Assembly: GCF_009882915.1 (NCBI RefSeq)
Contig: NZ_WTUW01000009.1
Location: forward strand, 744,001-808,000
Reading direction: 5' to 3'
Source of the DNA: Sneathiella litorea
Lineage (GTDB): Bacteria > Pseudomonadota > Alphaproteobacteria > Sneathiellales > Sneathiellaceae
Length of the DNA: 64,000 bases
In this document: one piece after another, positions 36,216 through 46,619 of the stretch
Numbering within the stretch: the first letter of the stretch is position 1
How the letters are laid out: the number at the start of each line of letters is the position of its first letter
The notes under the pieces: generated by a model
Seen by the model: the letters and a program-made list of their open reading frames with translations, nothing else
Databases searched by the model: none
Told to the model about the DNA's origin: nothing
Made by a program: the position numbers and the translations under genes

Positions 36216-36983
36216 TTAGTGAAGGTCAGACCAGACTTTCCGCTTCACCGCGTAGAAAACACCCGCAAGGATAAGCAGGAACAGGATCACCCGAAGACCA
36301 ATGCTTTTGCGCTGCTCCAATTTGGGTTCAGCTGCCCAAGCCAGAAACACTGTCACATCTTTCGCCATCTGATCCACAGTAGCAGGCGTACCATCGGAAT
36401 ACTCAACGGCATCCTCCGATATTGGAGACGGCATAGCGATCTGATGTCCCGGGAAGTATGCGTTATAATTCATACCTTCTGCCAGGTTGAAATCAGCTGG
36501 CGCATCCACATACCCGGTCAACAGTGAATAAAGATAATTATCTCCGTTTGGACGTGCCTTGGTTATCAGCGAGAGATCCGGTGGGTAAGCCCCGCCATTG
36601 GACGCACGTGCTGCCTGTTCGTTCGGGAAGGGCGACGGAAACTTGTCGGACGGTTTACCCGGCCGATCAAACATTTCGCCGTCACCGTCCGGACCGTCCA
36701 GATAATCGGACTCCGCTGCAAGTGCCTTAATTTCTTCTTCACTGAAACCAAGATCGGAGAGTGTGCGGAAGGCGACTAGGCCGAGCCCATGACAGCCGGC
36801 ACAGACTTCGCGGTACACCTGAAGGCCACGCTGTGCCGCAGCGCGGTCATAAGTTCCAAAAATACCGCCATGTTTCCAGGCCACGGATTTCAGTTCAACC
36901 GCTTCCCCGGCCGCCTGGGCAGTGCCCAGGCTTGTCAGGGAAACCAGAGCTGCAATGCTCAAAGACGTCAATAATTTAAGCAT
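36216..36983 (-). CDS. petC: Cytochrome c1 of the bc1 complex
   Basis: Haem-bearing electron acceptor from the Rieske protein in complex III, anchored in the inner membrane facing the periplasm. It has 255 residues from the ATG overlapping the petB stop by 8 bases; an earlier in-frame start inside petB is rejected. The signal peptide ends TAQAAGEA. The haem c motif is CAGCH at 61-65 and Met184 in QIAMPSPIS is the sixth ligand. A C-terminal membrane anchor ([15 protein letters not shown]) follows. Confidence 0.95.
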   Translation of the reverse strand: MLKLLTSLSIAALVSLTSLGTAQAAGEAVELKSVAWKHGGIFGTYDRAAAQRGLQVYREVCAGCHGLGLVAFRTLSDLGFSEEEIKALAAESDYLDGPDGDGEMFDRPGKPSDKFPSPFPNEQAARASNGGAYPPDLSLITKARPNGDNYLYSLLTGYVDAPADFNLAEGMNYNAYFPGHQIAMPSPISEDAVEYSDGTPATVDQMAKDVTVFLAWAAEPKLEQRKSIGLRVILFLLILAGVFYAVKRKVWSDLH

Positions 36984-38214
36984 TGGCCGCCTCCTCACTC
37001 GCGGGTTTCTTGGACAAAACATCCTCCGAGATACTCGCCGGTAACGGTTTTGGCTTTTCAAACAAGCCGACCAACGGCAACAAGATCAGGATATGCACGA
37101 AATAGTATATCGTGGCGATCCGGCCCCAAATAATATAAGCACCTTCTGCCGGCTTGCCGCCGATGTAGGTAAGCAGGATACAATCCGCTACAAACACCCA
37201 GAAGAGCTGCTTGTAGATCGGACGGAAGCGCGCGGAACGGATCCTGCTCTTATCCAGCCATGGCAGTGCAAACAGAACTGCAATCGCACCAAACATCAGC
37301 ATAACACCACCGAGCTTGTCCGGAACCGCACGCAGGATCGCGTAGAATGGCAGGAAGTACCATTCAGGCACGATATGCGCCGGGGTTACCAGCGGATTGG
37401 CCGGAATGTAGTTGTCCGGATGGCCAAGATAGTTTGGCGCATAGAACAGGAAGGCTGAGAAGAAGATCAGGAAGATCGCCAGCCCGTACAGGTCCTTGAC
37501 CGTGTAATAAGGATGGAAAGGAATGCTGTCCTGCTTGTCCTTCAGGTCCAGACCTGTCGGATTGTTCGAACCGTTCGTATGCAAAGCCCAGATATGCAGG
37601 ATTACGATGCCAACAATCACGAAAGGCAACAGATAATGCAGGCTGAAGAAACGGTTAAGCGTTGGGTTATCCACCGCGAAACCACCCCACAACCAGGTCA
37701 CAATGCTGTCGCCCACAACTGGAATAGCACCGAACAGGTTGGTGATAACGGTCGCGCCCCAGAAGCTCATCTGGCCCCAAGGAAGCACGTAGCCCATAAA
37801 GGCCGTTGCCATCATCAGCAGGAAGATTACCAAGCCTAGCCACCAGAGAAGTTCGCGTGGGGCCTTGTAGGAACCGTAGTAAAGCCCCCGGAAAATATGG
37901 AGATAGACGACGATGAAGAACATCGAGGCGCCATTGGCATGCATATACCTAAGCAGCCAACCATAATTCACGTCACGCATGATATGCTCAACGCTATTAA
38001 AGGCCATGTCGACATGCGGTGTGTAATGCATGGCAAGAACAATGCCGGTGACAATCTGGACTACCAGCATGACGCCGGCGAGAGAGCCAAAGGTCCACCA
38101 GTAACTCAGGTTTTTGGGTGTCGGATACTCATACAGGGCATGATGAAGCATCCCCGTGATCGGTAGCCGATCCTCTACCCACTTAACAGCTGGATTTTTA
38201 GGTTCAAAAGACAT
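36976..38214 (-). CDS. petB: Cytochrome b of the bc1 complex
   Basis: Eight-helix quinol-oxidising subunit with two b haems, 412 residues. The four haem histidines are in [20 protein letters not shown] (helix B) and ILHIWALH (helix D). The Qo-site PEWY motif is in [18 protein letters not shown]; the helix cd region [20 protein letters not shown] is conserved. It lies between petA and petC in the standard fbcFBC order. Confidence 0.97.
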   Translation of the reverse strand: MSFEPKNPAVKWVEDRLPITGMLHHALYEYPTPKNLSYWWTFGSLAGVMLVVQIVTGIVLAMHYTPHVDMAFNSVEHIMRDVNYGWLLRYMHANGASMFFIVVYLHIFRGLYYGSYKAPRELLWWLGLVIFLLMMATAFMGYVLPWGQMSFWGATVITNLFGAIPVVGDSIVTWLWGGFAVDNPTLNRFFSLHYLLPFVIVGIVILHIWALHTNGSNNPTGLDLKDKQDSIPFHPYYTVKDLYGLAIFLIFFSAFLFYAPNYLGHPDNYIPANPLVTPAHIVPEWYFLPFYAILRAVPDKLGGVMLMFGAIAVLFALPWLDKSRIRSARFRPIYKQLFWVFVADCILLTYIGGKPAEGAYIIWGRIATIYYFVHILILLPLVGLFEKPKPLPASISEDVLSKKPASEEAANA

Positions 38215-38225
38215 CTTGGGGCCCC

Positions 38226-38753
38226 CTACCCGATCTTGATATTGCTGTCGTTCAGGAACTCGTAAGGCGGAATGACCAGATTCGCTGGTGCCGGGCCCTT
38301 ACGGATACGTCCTGACGTATCGTAATGCGATCCATGACAGGGACAGAACCATCCCCCGAAATCGCCTTGCCCTTTGAGCGGGACGCATCCCAGATGGGTG
38401 CAGATACCGACCATGATCAGCCATTCAGGATTAATCACCCGTTCGGAGTCTGGTTCCGGATCAGGTAAATCCGCGAGGTCGACATCTTCGGCCCTCTCGA
38501 TATCCTCTTCTGTCCGATGTCTTACAAAAACCGGCTTGCCCTGCCAAACAACAGTGACTTCAGATCCGGTTTCAATGCCGTCAAGGTCGACTTCCGTCGT
38601 TGACAGCGCAAGAACATCCGCAGATGGGTTCATTTGCGAAATAAAGGGCCAGATGGCCGCTGCCGTCCCCACGGCACCAAGGCCGCCTGCAGCAATATAA
38701 AGAAAATCACGGCGCTTTACGCCGTTCTCTTCTTCAGGGGTGGTTGTCGTCAT
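38226..38753 (-). CDS. petA: Rieske iron-sulfur protein of the bc1 complex
   Basis: Mobile [2Fe-2S] subunit that carries electrons from quinol to cytochrome c1. It has 175 residues. A twin-arginine signal/anchor ([20 protein letters not shown]) is uncleaved. Cluster ligands are Cys118 and His120 (CTHLGC) and Cys137 and His140 (CPCHGS), with the disulphide cysteines Cys123 and Cys139. It is the first gene of the operon, divergent from trmL. Confidence 0.97.
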   Translation of the reverse strand: MTTTTPEEENGVKRRDFLYIAAGGLGAVGTAAAIWPFISQMNPSADVLALSTTEVDLDGIETGSEVTVVWQGKPVFVRHRTEEDIERAEDVDLADLPDPEPDSERVINPEWLIMVGICTHLGCVPLKGQGDFGGWFCPCHGSHYDTSGRIRKGPAPANLVIPPYEFLNDSNIKIG

Positions 38754-38902
38754 TTACTTTCCCCAAAGCCTATAAAAATAATTTTACCGCGCCCGCTTTT
38801 TGTCATCATAATGCCGACATGTCCAGCCCGAACGTGCCGAATGCGACAATAAAGCGCGCATTTTTTCTGTATTTGTTACAACACTCCCATTACAACAGCA
38901 AG

Positions 38903-39370
38903 ATGCGACTTGCACTTTACCAACCAGATATAGCCCCCAACGTGGGAACCATGCTCAGATTGGGCGCCTGCCTAGGCGTTCCGGTCGATATTATCGAGCC
39001 TTGTGGCTTTCCTTTTGGCGCAAAGGACCTGCGACGGGCCGTGATGGACTATAGCGCCGCAGCAGATGTAACGCGCCATGTCTCATGGCAGGAGTTCACT
39101 AGGCACATAAGCGGAAAACGCCTCATATTACTTTCGACAAAAGCCGATACTGCCTACACGGATTTTACATTCACAGAATCGGATATTCTTCTTGTTGGTC
39201 GAGAGAGTGCCGGTGTGCCCGATGCAATCCATGATGCCGCAGATCATCGAGTACTTATCCCCATGACGAAAGGATTGCGTTCAATCAATGTCGCACTTTC
39301 GGCAGCTATGGTACTTGGTGAGGCGCTTCGGCAGACGGCTGATTTTCCTAACTCCTCTTCTTTTACTTAA
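38903..39370 (+). CDS. trmL: tRNA (cytidine/uridine-34-2'-O)-methyltransferase
   Basis: SPOUT-class methyltransferase that modifies the wobble base of leucine tRNAs. The chosen ATG gives 155 residues and the family start [20 protein letters not shown]. The knot motifs are [18 protein letters not shown] and [21 protein letters not shown] longer frame from 38744 overlaps the petA promoter and is rejected. HemF follows 14 bases later, so they may be co-transcribed. Confidence 0.93.
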   Translation: MRLALYQPDIAPNVGTMLRLGACLGVPVDIIEPCGFPFGAKDLRRAVMDYSAAADVTRHVSWQEFTRHISGKRLILLSTKADTAYTDFTFTESDILLVGRESAGVPDAIHDAADHRVLIPMTKGLRSINVALSAAMVLGEALRQTADFPNSSSFT

Positions 39371-39384
39371 AATTTGGTAAGTTC

Positions 39385-40236
39385 ATGACAGATAGTACGA
39401 CAGAATCCCAAAAAGCCCGGGCCGCGGAATGGTTTCGGTCATTGCGTGATCAGATACGTGATAGTTTCGAGACGCTGGAGCAGGAACTATCCGGCCAACT
39501 CTGCGATCGGGAGCCGGGACGGTTCGAGGTTACTAAATGGGATCGTGCGGGCGGTGGAGGCGGAGAAATGTCCGTCATGAAAGGCCGGGTATTCGAAAAA
39601 GTGGGCGTCAATATTTCAACGGTTCACGGCCAGTTTTCAGAGGAATTCAGAAAATCCATCCCAGGAACTGAGACCGATGGTTCTTTCTGGGCATGCGGCA
39701 TATCCCTTGTCGCCCATATGCAGTCTCCCCTTGTTCCGGCGGTGCATATGAACACCCGCCACATTGTCACTGCCAATCACTGGTTTGGTGGCGGTGCAGA
39801 CTTGACACCGATGTATCCTGACGAAAAGGACACCGATGATTTTCACTCAGCCCTAAAAACTGCGTGCGACCGACATGATGCGGAATATTACCCTAAATTC
39901 AAGAAATGGTGTGACGAGTATTTTTTCCTTCCCCACAGGAATGAACCACGAGGTGTCGGCGGAATTTTTTACGATCGGCTTGAAACGGAATGGGAAAAGG
40001 ATTTTGCCTTTACGCAGGATGTCGGACGAGCCTTTCGGGATAGTTATCCGGAAATTGTTCGTCGTCATATGAACAAAGAATGGACCTCTGAACAGCGGGA
40101 GCATCAACTCATTCGCCGCGGTCGCTATGTCGAATTTAATCTCCTATACGATCGCGGGACAACCTTTGGCCTGAAAACCGGGGGGAATACAGATGCGATA
40201 CTTATGTCCCTGCCACCAGAAGTGAAATGGCCGTAA
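39385..40236 (+). CDS. hemF: Oxygen-dependent coproporphyrinogen III oxidase
   Basis: Aerobic decarboxylase that makes protoporphyrinogen IX for haem, 283 residues. Motifs are [40 protein letters not shown] and LTPMY, then [19 protein letters not shown], and [20 protein letters not shown]. Oxygen-requiring chemistry indicates aerobic growth. Its product supplies haem to the divergently encoded cytochromes. A small hairpin with a T-run follows the stop. Confidence 0.96.
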   Translation: MTDSTTESQKARAAEWFRSLRDQIRDSFETLEQELSGQLCDREPGRFEVTKWDRAGGGGGEMSVMKGRVFEKVGVNISTVHGQFSEEFRKSIPGTETDGSFWACGISLVAHMQSPLVPAVHMNTRHIVTANHWFGGGADLTPMYPDEKDTDDFHSALKTACDRHDAEYYPKFKKWCDEYFFLPHRNEPRGVGGIFYDRLETEWEKDFAFTQDVGRAFRDSYPEIVRRHMNKEWTSEQREHQLIRRGRYVEFNLLYDRGTTFGLKTGGNTDAILMSLPPEVKWP

Positions 40237-40239
40237 CAG

Positions 40240-40257
40240 AAGGAGATACTCCTTTTT
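40240..40257 (+). terminator. Intrinsic terminator of hemF
   Basis: AAGGAG-ATA-CTCCTT followed by TTT, three bases past the hemF stop. The stem is six pairs with a tight three-base loop. Confidence 0.6.
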
Positions 40258-40356
40258 ACGCCAAGCTGTGACGCGGCGCACACCTCTTTTACTTGGGCGA
40301 TGCGCCCTGACGGTGTAATATTTCCTTGTGATCGTGACTTAAAGAGGATTGGTTCG

Positions 40357-40476
40357 ATGGTCAGATACAGATATAGCATCCTGGTTTTGATAGCAGACGC
40401 CCTGAAGAGCTTGCGTGCATATATGGCATGCCATGCATTAGGTGTTAAACCCTGTCATGGCTGTGACTGTATTTAA
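40357..40476 (+). CDS. Candidate 39-residue Cys-rich small protein
   Basis: An ATG with GAGG nine bases ahead opens a 39-codon frame between the hemF and ftsZ terminators. The N-terminal half is a hydrophobic/amphipathic helix (RYSILVLIADALKSLRAYMA). The C terminus holds four Cys and two His in CHALGVKPCHGCDC, a spacing that could bind a metal. A T8 run follows at 40489. No family is recognised. It fills a gap that otherwise has no gene, with its own leader hairpin (GGGCG-ATG-CGCCC, 40295-40307). Confidence 0.4.
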   Translation: MVRYRYSILVLIADALKSLRAYMACHALGVKPCHGCDCI

Positions 40477-40550
40477 TCCGAAAACCTTTTTTTTCCCCTC
40501 GACACAGATTAAAATACAGACGATTAATGGGCGAATTACCGCCGCGTAAG

Positions 40551-40583
40551 AAAAGCGTGAAACCAAGTCGGTTTCACGCTTTT
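40551..40583 (-). terminator. Strong bidirectional terminator after ftsZ
   Basis: A perfect 14-bp stem (AAAAGCGTGAAACC/GGTTTCACGCTTTT) with a 5-base loop, A-tract on one side and T-tract on the other. It lies 25 bases past the ftsZ stop and ends the dcw cluster; the plus-strand read would also stop transcription from the hemF side. Confidence 0.9.
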
Positions 40584-40608
40584 TCTTTGTTCAGCTGGAT
40601 TTGACTGA

Positions 40609-42309
40609 TTAATTCGCCTGTCGACGAAGGAAAGCCGGGATATCAAGAAGATCTTCATCCTCTTGCTTTTGGTCAATTTTGACTGAAGACGTGACTTCCT
40701 TCCGAACTGACGGACTTTGTGGCGCGGCCGGTGCGGGAGCCGCAGGAGATGGCGCGACCCGAGCGCTCGTCGGCTCTTTACGCACTGGTGCGGGTACTTC
40801 TTCCGTCGCTGATTCCTTCCTGAACGTTCGGCTGACGCCTGTCATCCGTTCAAACAGGCTGGGGCCACGCTTCTTCGACTTCGGACCCGCAGCGTCCGCC
40901 AATGCCTGATGCGCATCAGGATTTACCAGTTTTTCCGGGCTTTTATCTACCTTAATCGCTGGCGGTGCATTGAAGGGGCTGTCTTTTCCCTCAATCTCTG
41001 ACGGGGTCTGATCACTTTCTTCCATCTCTCCATCGATATCAGAAAGAAGGTCACGCTCCTGATCAACGGCAAGATTTCCACTCATATAACCGGCATCCGA
41101 TGAGGTGGACCCCATTTCAAGATTTTCCGAAGAATTGTTTGCATCGCCAGCCTGTGCAACCGGCTGTCCTGAGAAATTACCGCCCGGCACCGTCGCACCA
41201 AATCCGGATGCAGAAATATCTGCGGCTGCCGGCACCATGGGCGCTGAATCGCTAGAGCCAGATGCCGAGAAAGATGCAGCCCTACCTTCGTTCTTCACAG
41301 AAAGAAGTGACGTTACATTCGGAGAATTGGCTTTCTGAGCTTCCAGCGCGTCAATACCGGTTGCAACGACCGATACCCTCATGCTGCCTTCCATCTCCGT
41401 ATCGAAGGTGGATCCAACAATAATATTTGCTTCCGGGTCAACTTCACTGCGAATCCGGTTGGCTGCCTCATCCAGTTCATACAGAGTGAGATCCATGCCG
41501 CCCGTGATATTGATCAGAACGCCGCGCGCGCCTTTCATGGAGACGTCGTCAAGCAGTGGATTGGAGATGGCTGCCTCGGCCGCTTCAATCGCCCGATTTT
41601 CACCACTCGCCTCGCCAGTGCCCATCATGGCCTTGCCCATCTCGTTCATGACCGTATTCACGTCTGCGAAGTCGAGATTGATCAGGCCCGGCATCACCAT
41701 GAGGTCGGTTACACCACGAACGCCGGAATGAAGGACTTCATCGGCCATGTTGAACGCATCGGCGAAAGTGGTTTTCTCATTCGCGATGCGGAAAAGATTC
41801 TGGTTCGGAATGATGATCAGCGTATCTACATAACGCTGCAACTCCTCAATGCCAGCTTCAGCAATCCGCATTCTGTGGTTACCTTCAAACTGGAAGGGCT
41901 TCGTTACCACGCCAACCGTCAGAATTCCTTTTTCGCGGGCTGCTCGTGCGACAACCGGCGCTGCGCCCGTTCCTGTACCACCGCCCATACCGGCAGTGAT
42001 AAAACACATATGCACACCTTCAAGGTGTCCGGTGATTTCGTCGAGCGCTTCTTCCGCTGCACCTGCGCCGATATGCGGTTTCGATCCGGCGCCCAGCCCC
42101 TCGGTCAACTCAGCCCCCAGTTGAATGCGACGCTCAGCCAAGCTCTGCTTCAGAGCCTGCGCATCTGTATTGGCAACCACGAACTCCACGCCTTGAAGCT
42201 CGGAGGAAATCATGTTGTTTACCGCGTTACCACCAGCTCCTCCAACGCCTAATACCAAGATTTTCGGTTTTAGCTCAGCTTGCTCCGGCACTGACAAATT
42301 GATACTCAC
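40609..42309 (-). CDS. ftsZ: Cell division protein FtsZ
   Basis: Tubulin-like GTPase that forms the Z ring. It has 566 residues, far longer than the 383 of E. coli. The GTPase core has GGVGGAGG-type binding loops, the tubulin signature GGGTGTG at 109-115 and the T7 loop NLDFADV at 211-217. A disordered linker of about 230 residues (Ser/Pro/Ala-rich) follows. The C-terminal peptide [14 protein letters not shown] binds FtsA and other partners. The start is GTG with a strong GGAGGAG site. It ends the dcw cluster and has its own upstream region. Confidence 0.97.
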   Translation of the reverse strand: MSINLSVPEQAELKPKILVLGVGGAGGNAVNNMISSELQGVEFVVANTDAQALKQSLAERRIQLGAELTEGLGAGSKPHIGAGAAEEALDEITGHLEGVHMCFITAGMGGGTGTGAAPVVARAAREKGILTVGVVTKPFQFEGNHRMRIAEAGIEELQRYVDTLIIIPNQNLFRIANEKTTFADAFNMADEVLHSGVRGVTDLMVMPGLINLDFADVNTVMNEMGKAMMGTGEASGENRAIEAAEAAISNPLLDDVSMKGARGVLINITGGMDLTLYELDEAANRIRSEVDPEANIIVGSTFDTEMEGSMRVSVVATGIDALEAQKANSPNVTSLLSVKNEGRAASFSASGSSDSAPMVPAAADISASGFGATVPGGNFSGQPVAQAGDANNSSENLEMGSTSSDAGYMSGNLAVDQERDLLSDIDGEMEESDQTPSEIEGKDSPFNAPPAIKVDKSPEKLVNPDAHQALADAAGPKSKKRGPSLFERMTGVSRTFRKESATEEVPAPVRKEPTSARVAPSPAAPAPAAPQSPSVRKEVTSSVKIDQKQEDEDLLDIPAFLRRQAN

Positions 42310-42330
42310 GGTACTCTCCTCCTCTACTAC

Positions 42331-42343
42331 GCTGTCGTACAGC
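42331..42343 (-). promoter_or_regulatory. Hairpin just upstream of the ftsZ ribosome site
   Basis: GCTGT-ACG-ACAGC (minus-strand reading) lies eight bases before GGAGGAG of ftsZ. Further upstream, ACCA/TGGT (42352-42365) flanked by ATTA/TAAT forms a second dyad in the 108-base ftsA-ftsZ gap. Both are candidates for control of ftsZ expression. Confidence 0.35.
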
Positions 42344-42417
42344 TAATTAATACCAAATATTGTGGTTAATGAAACCCTACTTCTCACTATATTGACAATT
42401 TTTATGCATTTTTTTGC

Positions 42418-43659
42418 CTAAAAATTCTCCTTGAACCAGTTTCCAACTCGTAAAAACCGGTTTTTTGGCGGCTTTTCCGCCACTGCCATCTTGATGCCTT
42501 CATCAAATCTCTCACGCACCGCGTAGGACAATAATCCGGCAACAGTTGTAAAAGCAGGCCCATCTGTCGCATCGGCCAGTCCCTTGACACGGATAGGTTT
42601 ACCCATGCGGACCTGCTTGTCGAGAACCCGGGCGGTTAATTCCTGTACCCCGGATAGCTGCGTGGCTCCTCCACAAAGGACGGCTCGGCGTCCGGCGACC
42701 TTGTTAAATCCGGAGGCTAGCAGGCGATCATTAACCAGCTCGAGAATCTCCTCTATGCGCGGCTTGATAATACCAACCAGCATGGAACGCGGCACATGAT
42801 TGGCGACATCATGATCTATTTCACCGATCAGCGGGACATCGATGATTTCCTTTTCATCTGCGGGGCTTGCGAGGGCATTTCCATAGAGCGTTTTCATTCG
42901 TTCCGCGTTGGCGAGCGTGGTGGATAACCCTCGCGCAATATCATTGCTGACATGCCCGCCGCCAACCGGGATCACCTCGTTATAGACCATCTCACCATCA
43001 TAAAAGACGGCAAAGGAAGTTGACCCTCCCCCCATGTCAATTACGGTGACTCCAAGATCCATTTCATCCTCAACCAAGCAGGCGAGGCCGGACGCATATG
43101 GGGCAGAGACCATCCCCGCCACACCGAGATGGCAGCGTTCGACGCAATTGGCGAGATTACGCATATGACTGTTTTGCAAGGAAACCATATGCATGCTGAC
43201 ACCAAGGCTTTCACCATACATTCCGCGTGGATCGCGAATGCCTCGATTGCCATCGACGGTGTAGCCAACAGGAAGTGCATGGATAACCGTACGCCCTTCT
43301 GGCTGATAACTTGCACGAGCTTCCTTCAAGGTCCGCTGCAGATCTTTTTCCGTAATTTCCTGGCCACCGATCGACATTTCGACATCAACGGTTTGGGAGG
43401 CGGGTTTGCCCGCGGAAACACCCAGGAAAACCTCACGCACTGTCTCGCCAGCCATGCGCTCCGCCGCATCGACGGCAGAGCGAATTGCTTCCTCTGCCAT
43501 TTCCATATTGGTAATTCCGCCAGCCCGCAAACCGCGGGAGACCTGATGGCCGATACCGGTTACACGGAGGCGCCCGGCCTCCTCTGTCGCGACAAAACAA
43601 CATACTTTCGTCGAGCCGACATCCAGTGCTGCCAAAGGTCCATTACGTCCCGCTGCCAT
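42418..43659 (-). CDS. ftsA: Cell division protein FtsA
   Basis: Actin-like ATPase that ties FtsZ to the membrane, 413 residues. It shows LAALDVGSTKVCCFVAT (phosphate 1), VTVIDMGGGSTSFAVF (phosphate 2) and VLCGGATQLSGVQEL (adenosine), with the SHS2-like 1c insert between. The C-terminal amphipathic membrane-targeting helix is KNRFLRVGNWFKENF. It is 52 bases after ftsQ and 108 bases before ftsZ. Confidence 0.96.
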   Translation of the reverse strand: MAAGRNGPLAALDVGSTKVCCFVATEEAGRLRVTGIGHQVSRGLRAGGITNMEMAEEAIRSAVDAAERMAGETVREVFLGVSAGKPASQTVDVEMSIGGQEITEKDLQRTLKEARASYQPEGRTVIHALPVGYTVDGNRGIRDPRGMYGESLGVSMHMVSLQNSHMRNLANCVERCHLGVAGMVSAPYASGLACLVEDEMDLGVTVIDMGGGSTSFAVFYDGEMVYNEVIPVGGGHVSNDIARGLSTTLANAERMKTLYGNALASPADEKEIIDVPLIGEIDHDVANHVPRSMLVGIIKPRIEEILELVNDRLLASGFNKVAGRRAVLCGGATQLSGVQELTARVLDKQVRMGKPIRVKGLADATDGPAFTTVAGLLSYAVRERFDEGIKMAVAEKPPKNRFLRVGNWFKENF

Positions 43660-43711
43660 TACCTTTTCACCTGCTCCGTCTTTCTTTCATAGCAATATCC
43701 CTGACCGCAAA

Positions 43712-44764
43712 TCATGTATCGTTCCCCGCCAAACGGCGAAGTTTGGCGGCCTCTCCGTTTAACCGCACATACATGCGATCTTTTCCGCGCAAGTCGATGG
43801 TGACGACATCCTTGTCGAGAATTTTCTGTTCGTTCTGTATCAGATAAAGTTGTTTCCAAGCGTGGAGTGCGCTTTTCTCTGGAAGAAGCACTGTTACGCC
43901 ATTCTTGAATTCCAGGTTCCAGCGGCGATCACGGATGCGAACGGCATTTTCGAGACGTGTAAAGAGTTCGGGCGTTTGTGCCAACATATCAAATAGCTCT
44001 GCGGCATGATCATTTGCACCGGTCCCGACAACTTTGGGTAGATAACGGAACGCCGCTTCATCTTTTCTCGAGACGAGAGCACCTGTTCGGTCAATGACAC
44101 CTGTTTTTCCGTCAATTTGCCAACGGGCATAGGGGCGTCTTTCCACAATCTCGATAAAAATTTCATCGGGGTAACGACGCATGACCGATGCCGTTTCAAC
44201 CCACCCCAGGGTTTCCAGCCGTTCCCGCGCCGCTTCAGGATCGATACCGAGAATACTTTCACCGCGACTAACATCGAGAACCCGCAGGATATCGTCACCA
44301 GAAGTCTTATCGCGACCGATGACGCTAATTTGCTGCACAGTCAGGCCAAATACTTCTGCAAGGGACTGCTGCTGTTCATCAATCCATGTTGCGCTTCTGT
44401 CCAACAGTTCCGTACGAATAATAAAATTTGTAACACCGCCAATAGTAATGGCGAGAACCAGGACGCAGCCGCAAACCAAGGCGGGCTTACGCCAGGCAGG
44501 TATGGGCTTGCGCCGCCCGCCCCGTCGTGGTTTCTCTCTTTTAAAAGGCGCACTTATCCGGTCGGTTATCTGAACGGTCATACTGCCCAGACGAGAAAAT
44601 GCGGCTTCGGTTGAAATTCTGGGCTCTGCCTTTCTTTTGACCGCCTTCTTTTTCTTGGCTCCGCCACGGAGACTTTTAAAAAATCCACCCTTGGCTTTTG
44701 ATTTACGCGGACGCGAAGATGACGGAATGACGCGATCATCTTTATCAATAGTTATCTGTCGCAT
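43712..44764 (-). CDS. ftsQ: Cell division protein FtsQ
   Basis: Bitopic divisome protein that links early and late division proteins, 350 residues. A long basic cytoplasmic N terminus (KAKGGFFKSLRGGAKKKKAV) is followed by one membrane segment (LVCGCVLVLAITIGGVTNFI). The POTRA domain (ISVIGRDKTSGDDILRVLDV) and a beta domain follow (VETASVMRRYPDEIFIEIVE). The chosen ATG overlaps the ddl stop by 13 bases; a start seven codons earlier is less likely. Confidence 0.92.
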   Translation of the reverse strand: MRQITIDKDDRVIPSSSRPRKSKAKGGFFKSLRGGAKKKKAVKRKAEPRISTEAAFSRLGSMTVQITDRISAPFKREKPRRGGRRKPIPAWRKPALVCGCVLVLAITIGGVTNFIIRTELLDRSATWIDEQQQSLAEVFGLTVQQISVIGRDKTSGDDILRVLDVSRGESILGIDPEAARERLETLGWVETASVMRRYPDEIFIEIVERRPYARWQIDGKTGVIDRTGALVSRKDEAAFRYLPKVVGTGANDHAAELFDMLAQTPELFTRLENAVRIRDRRWNLEFKNGVTVLLPEKSALHAWKQLYLIQNEQKILDKDVVTIDLRGKDRMYVRLNGEAAKLRRLAGNDT

Positions 44765-45660
44765 GATGCATCCTCCACAATCCAACTGACGAGCTCTTCA
44801 AAGGAAATGCCTGAATGAGCAGCAATCTCCGGAACGAGACTGAGCGACGTCATGCCCGGCTGGGTGTTCGTTTCCAGCATATAAAATTCACCCGGTCCTT
44901 CCCCCGTATCATCGAAACGGAGATCGCTCCTGCTGACACCGCGGCACCCCAAAGTCTGATGAGCAAGCAAAGCCAACCGTAAGGCTTCCTCGTATTTCTC
45001 GGGATCGAGCGGAGCCGGCATTAAGTGCTCTGCTTTTCCCGCGGTGTATTTGGCTTCATAATCATAAAAGCGGCCAAGCGGTTTGATTTCGACAGCGCCA
45101 AGAGCGGCGTCCCCCATTACGGCAACCTGAATTTCCCGGCCCGGGATAAAGCTCTCGATCAGAACTTTCTCGCCAAAATTCCAGGGCAAATCCTGAAGGC
45201 TTATGTTTTCGTCTTCCAAAATGATCGTTACGCCAACACTCGACCCTTCATTAAGCGGTTTGACAACAAAAGGCTTCGGGAAGCTGGCTCCGTCCTGAAC
45301 TTCCTGACGCGTGAAGATTTTTCCATCCGCAATCGGGATACCCGCTTCGGCAAACAGGGTCTTGGCAACGGGCTTGTCCATGGCCAGCGCTGAAGCAAGG
45401 ACGCCGGAATGGGTATAGGGAAGGCCCATGATTTCAAGCAGTCCCTGAATATATCCATCCTCGCCGTAGCGCCCATGGAGAGCGTTGAAACAAACATCAG
45501 GTTTCAACTCAGCGAGTGTTTCCGATATATTACGACCAACATCCACTGGCGTGACCCGATAACCGCCAGCTTTTAAGGCCTCACTGCAGGCGAGGCCACT
45601 GTTCATCGAAACTTCCCGCTCCGCAGACCAGCCCCCCATTAAAACGGCGACATGTTTCAT
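44752..45660 (-). CDS. ddl: D-alanine-D-alanine ligase
   Basis: ATP-grasp ligase of 302 residues that makes the D-Ala-D-Ala dipeptide added by MurF. Motifs: VLMGGWSAEREVSMNSG, FNALHGRYGEDGYIQGLLE, VKPLNEGSSVGVTI, and GVSRSDLRFDDTGEGPGEFY followed by LETNTQPGMTSLSLVPE. Both ends overlap neighbours (ATGA with murB; 13 bases with ftsQ). Confidence 0.96.
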   Translation of the reverse strand: MKHVAVLMGGWSAEREVSMNSGLACSEALKAGGYRVTPVDVGRNISETLAELKPDVCFNALHGRYGEDGYIQGLLEIMGLPYTHSGVLASALAMDKPVAKTLFAEAGIPIADGKIFTRQEVQDGASFPKPFVVKPLNEGSSVGVTIILEDENISLQDLPWNFGEKVLIESFIPGREIQVAVMGDAALGAVEIKPLGRFYDYEAKYTAGKAEHLMPAPLDPEKYEEALRLALLAHQTLGCRGVSRSDLRFDDTGEGPGEFYMLETNTQPGMTSLSLVPEIAAHSGISFEELVSWIVEDASCDR

Positions 45661-46619
45661 GATCCTGTCCCTTCAATTTGTTCATCTGCGTCTCCAAGAC
45701 GAACAATTTCCCAGCGCAAGAGCGTGTCGTGCTTGACGAAGACACGTCGACGCAGCTCTTCCCCAACCGCCTCCAGATCGGACGCCCGCGCCGTACCTTT
45801 ATTGATGAGGAAATTACAGTGCTTTTCCGACACCATGGCATCGCCAATCGTCAGGCCGCGACCGCCGACATCGTCAATCAACTCCCATGCCTTTTTCCCC
45901 GGAGGATTAGCAAAAGTAGAACCTCCTGTCCGGCTGCGAATAGGCTGGCTTTCTTCCCGGTTTCGGGAAATATCCGCCATCCGGTTGAGGATTTCCTTAC
46001 GGTCACCAGGAGCAAGTCGGAAGATTGCCTGCGTGAATATCCAGTCATTTGGAATATCCGTATGGCGGTAGGAAAATCCCATGTCCTTTAAATTCAATTC
46101 ATGCCGGTTACCTTCACGGTCATACGCAACTGCTGAAAGGAAGATATCGGAGATATCCGCCCCATAGGCTCCGGCGTTCATTCTTAGCGCGCCACCAATA
46201 CCACCAGGTATTCCGCTCAGGAATTCGGCACCCTCTAACCCGGCATCCGCTGCAAATCGCGCCACGTGCCCGTCAAGCGCGCCCGCACCGACAATCAGCT
46301 TATCACCGTCATGGTTCATTTTTGCGAAATGCCGGCCTAACCGAATAACAACACCGCGCATACCGGCATCCCGCACCAACAGGTTAGACCCCACGCCGAT
46401 CACATAGACAGAAATATCCCGGGGCAGGTTTTTCAGGAACTCCTCGAGGTCCGCTTCATCTTCGGGCTTAAACAGGACATCAACCGGTCCCCCCACCTGA
46501 AACCAGGTCACCTTGCTAAGATCCACATTCTCCCGCAGGCGACCGCGTACCGACGGCATCCGGTCAATTAACTTGTCCTCAGTAATATTTTTCGGCACCA
46601 CCGGGGTCATCTCATTCAT
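45657..46619 (-). CDS. murB: UDP-N-acetylenolpyruvoylglucosamine reductase
   Basis: FAD enzyme of 320 residues that reduces the enolpyruvyl group to make UDP-MurNAc. It is the shorter type II/alphaproteobacterial-like form. Motifs are [55 protein letters not shown], and [20 protein letters not shown] with the catalytic region. 4-base overlaps with murC and ddl suggest coupled translation. Confidence 0.96.
   Translation of the reverse strand: MNEMTPVVPKNITEDKLIDRMPSVRGRLRENVDLSKVTWFQVGGPVDVLFKPEDEADLEEFLKNLPRDISVYVIGVGSNLLVRDAGMRGVVIRLGRHFAKMNHDGDKLIVGAGALDGHVARFAADAGLEGAEFLSGIPGGIGGALRMNAGAYGADISDIFLSAVAYDREGNRHELNLKDMGFSYRHTDIPNDWIFTQAIFRLAPGDRKEILNRMADISRNREESQPIRSRTGGSTFANPPGKKAWELIDDVGGRGLTIGDAMVSEKHCNFLINKGTARASDLEAVGEELRRRVFVKHDTLLRWEIVRLGDADEQIEGTGS

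Noticed and set aside
38744-38902. Longer trmL starting in the petA promoter region
   Set aside because: The extension has no similarity to the family, and [15 protein letters not shown] is the expected N terminus.
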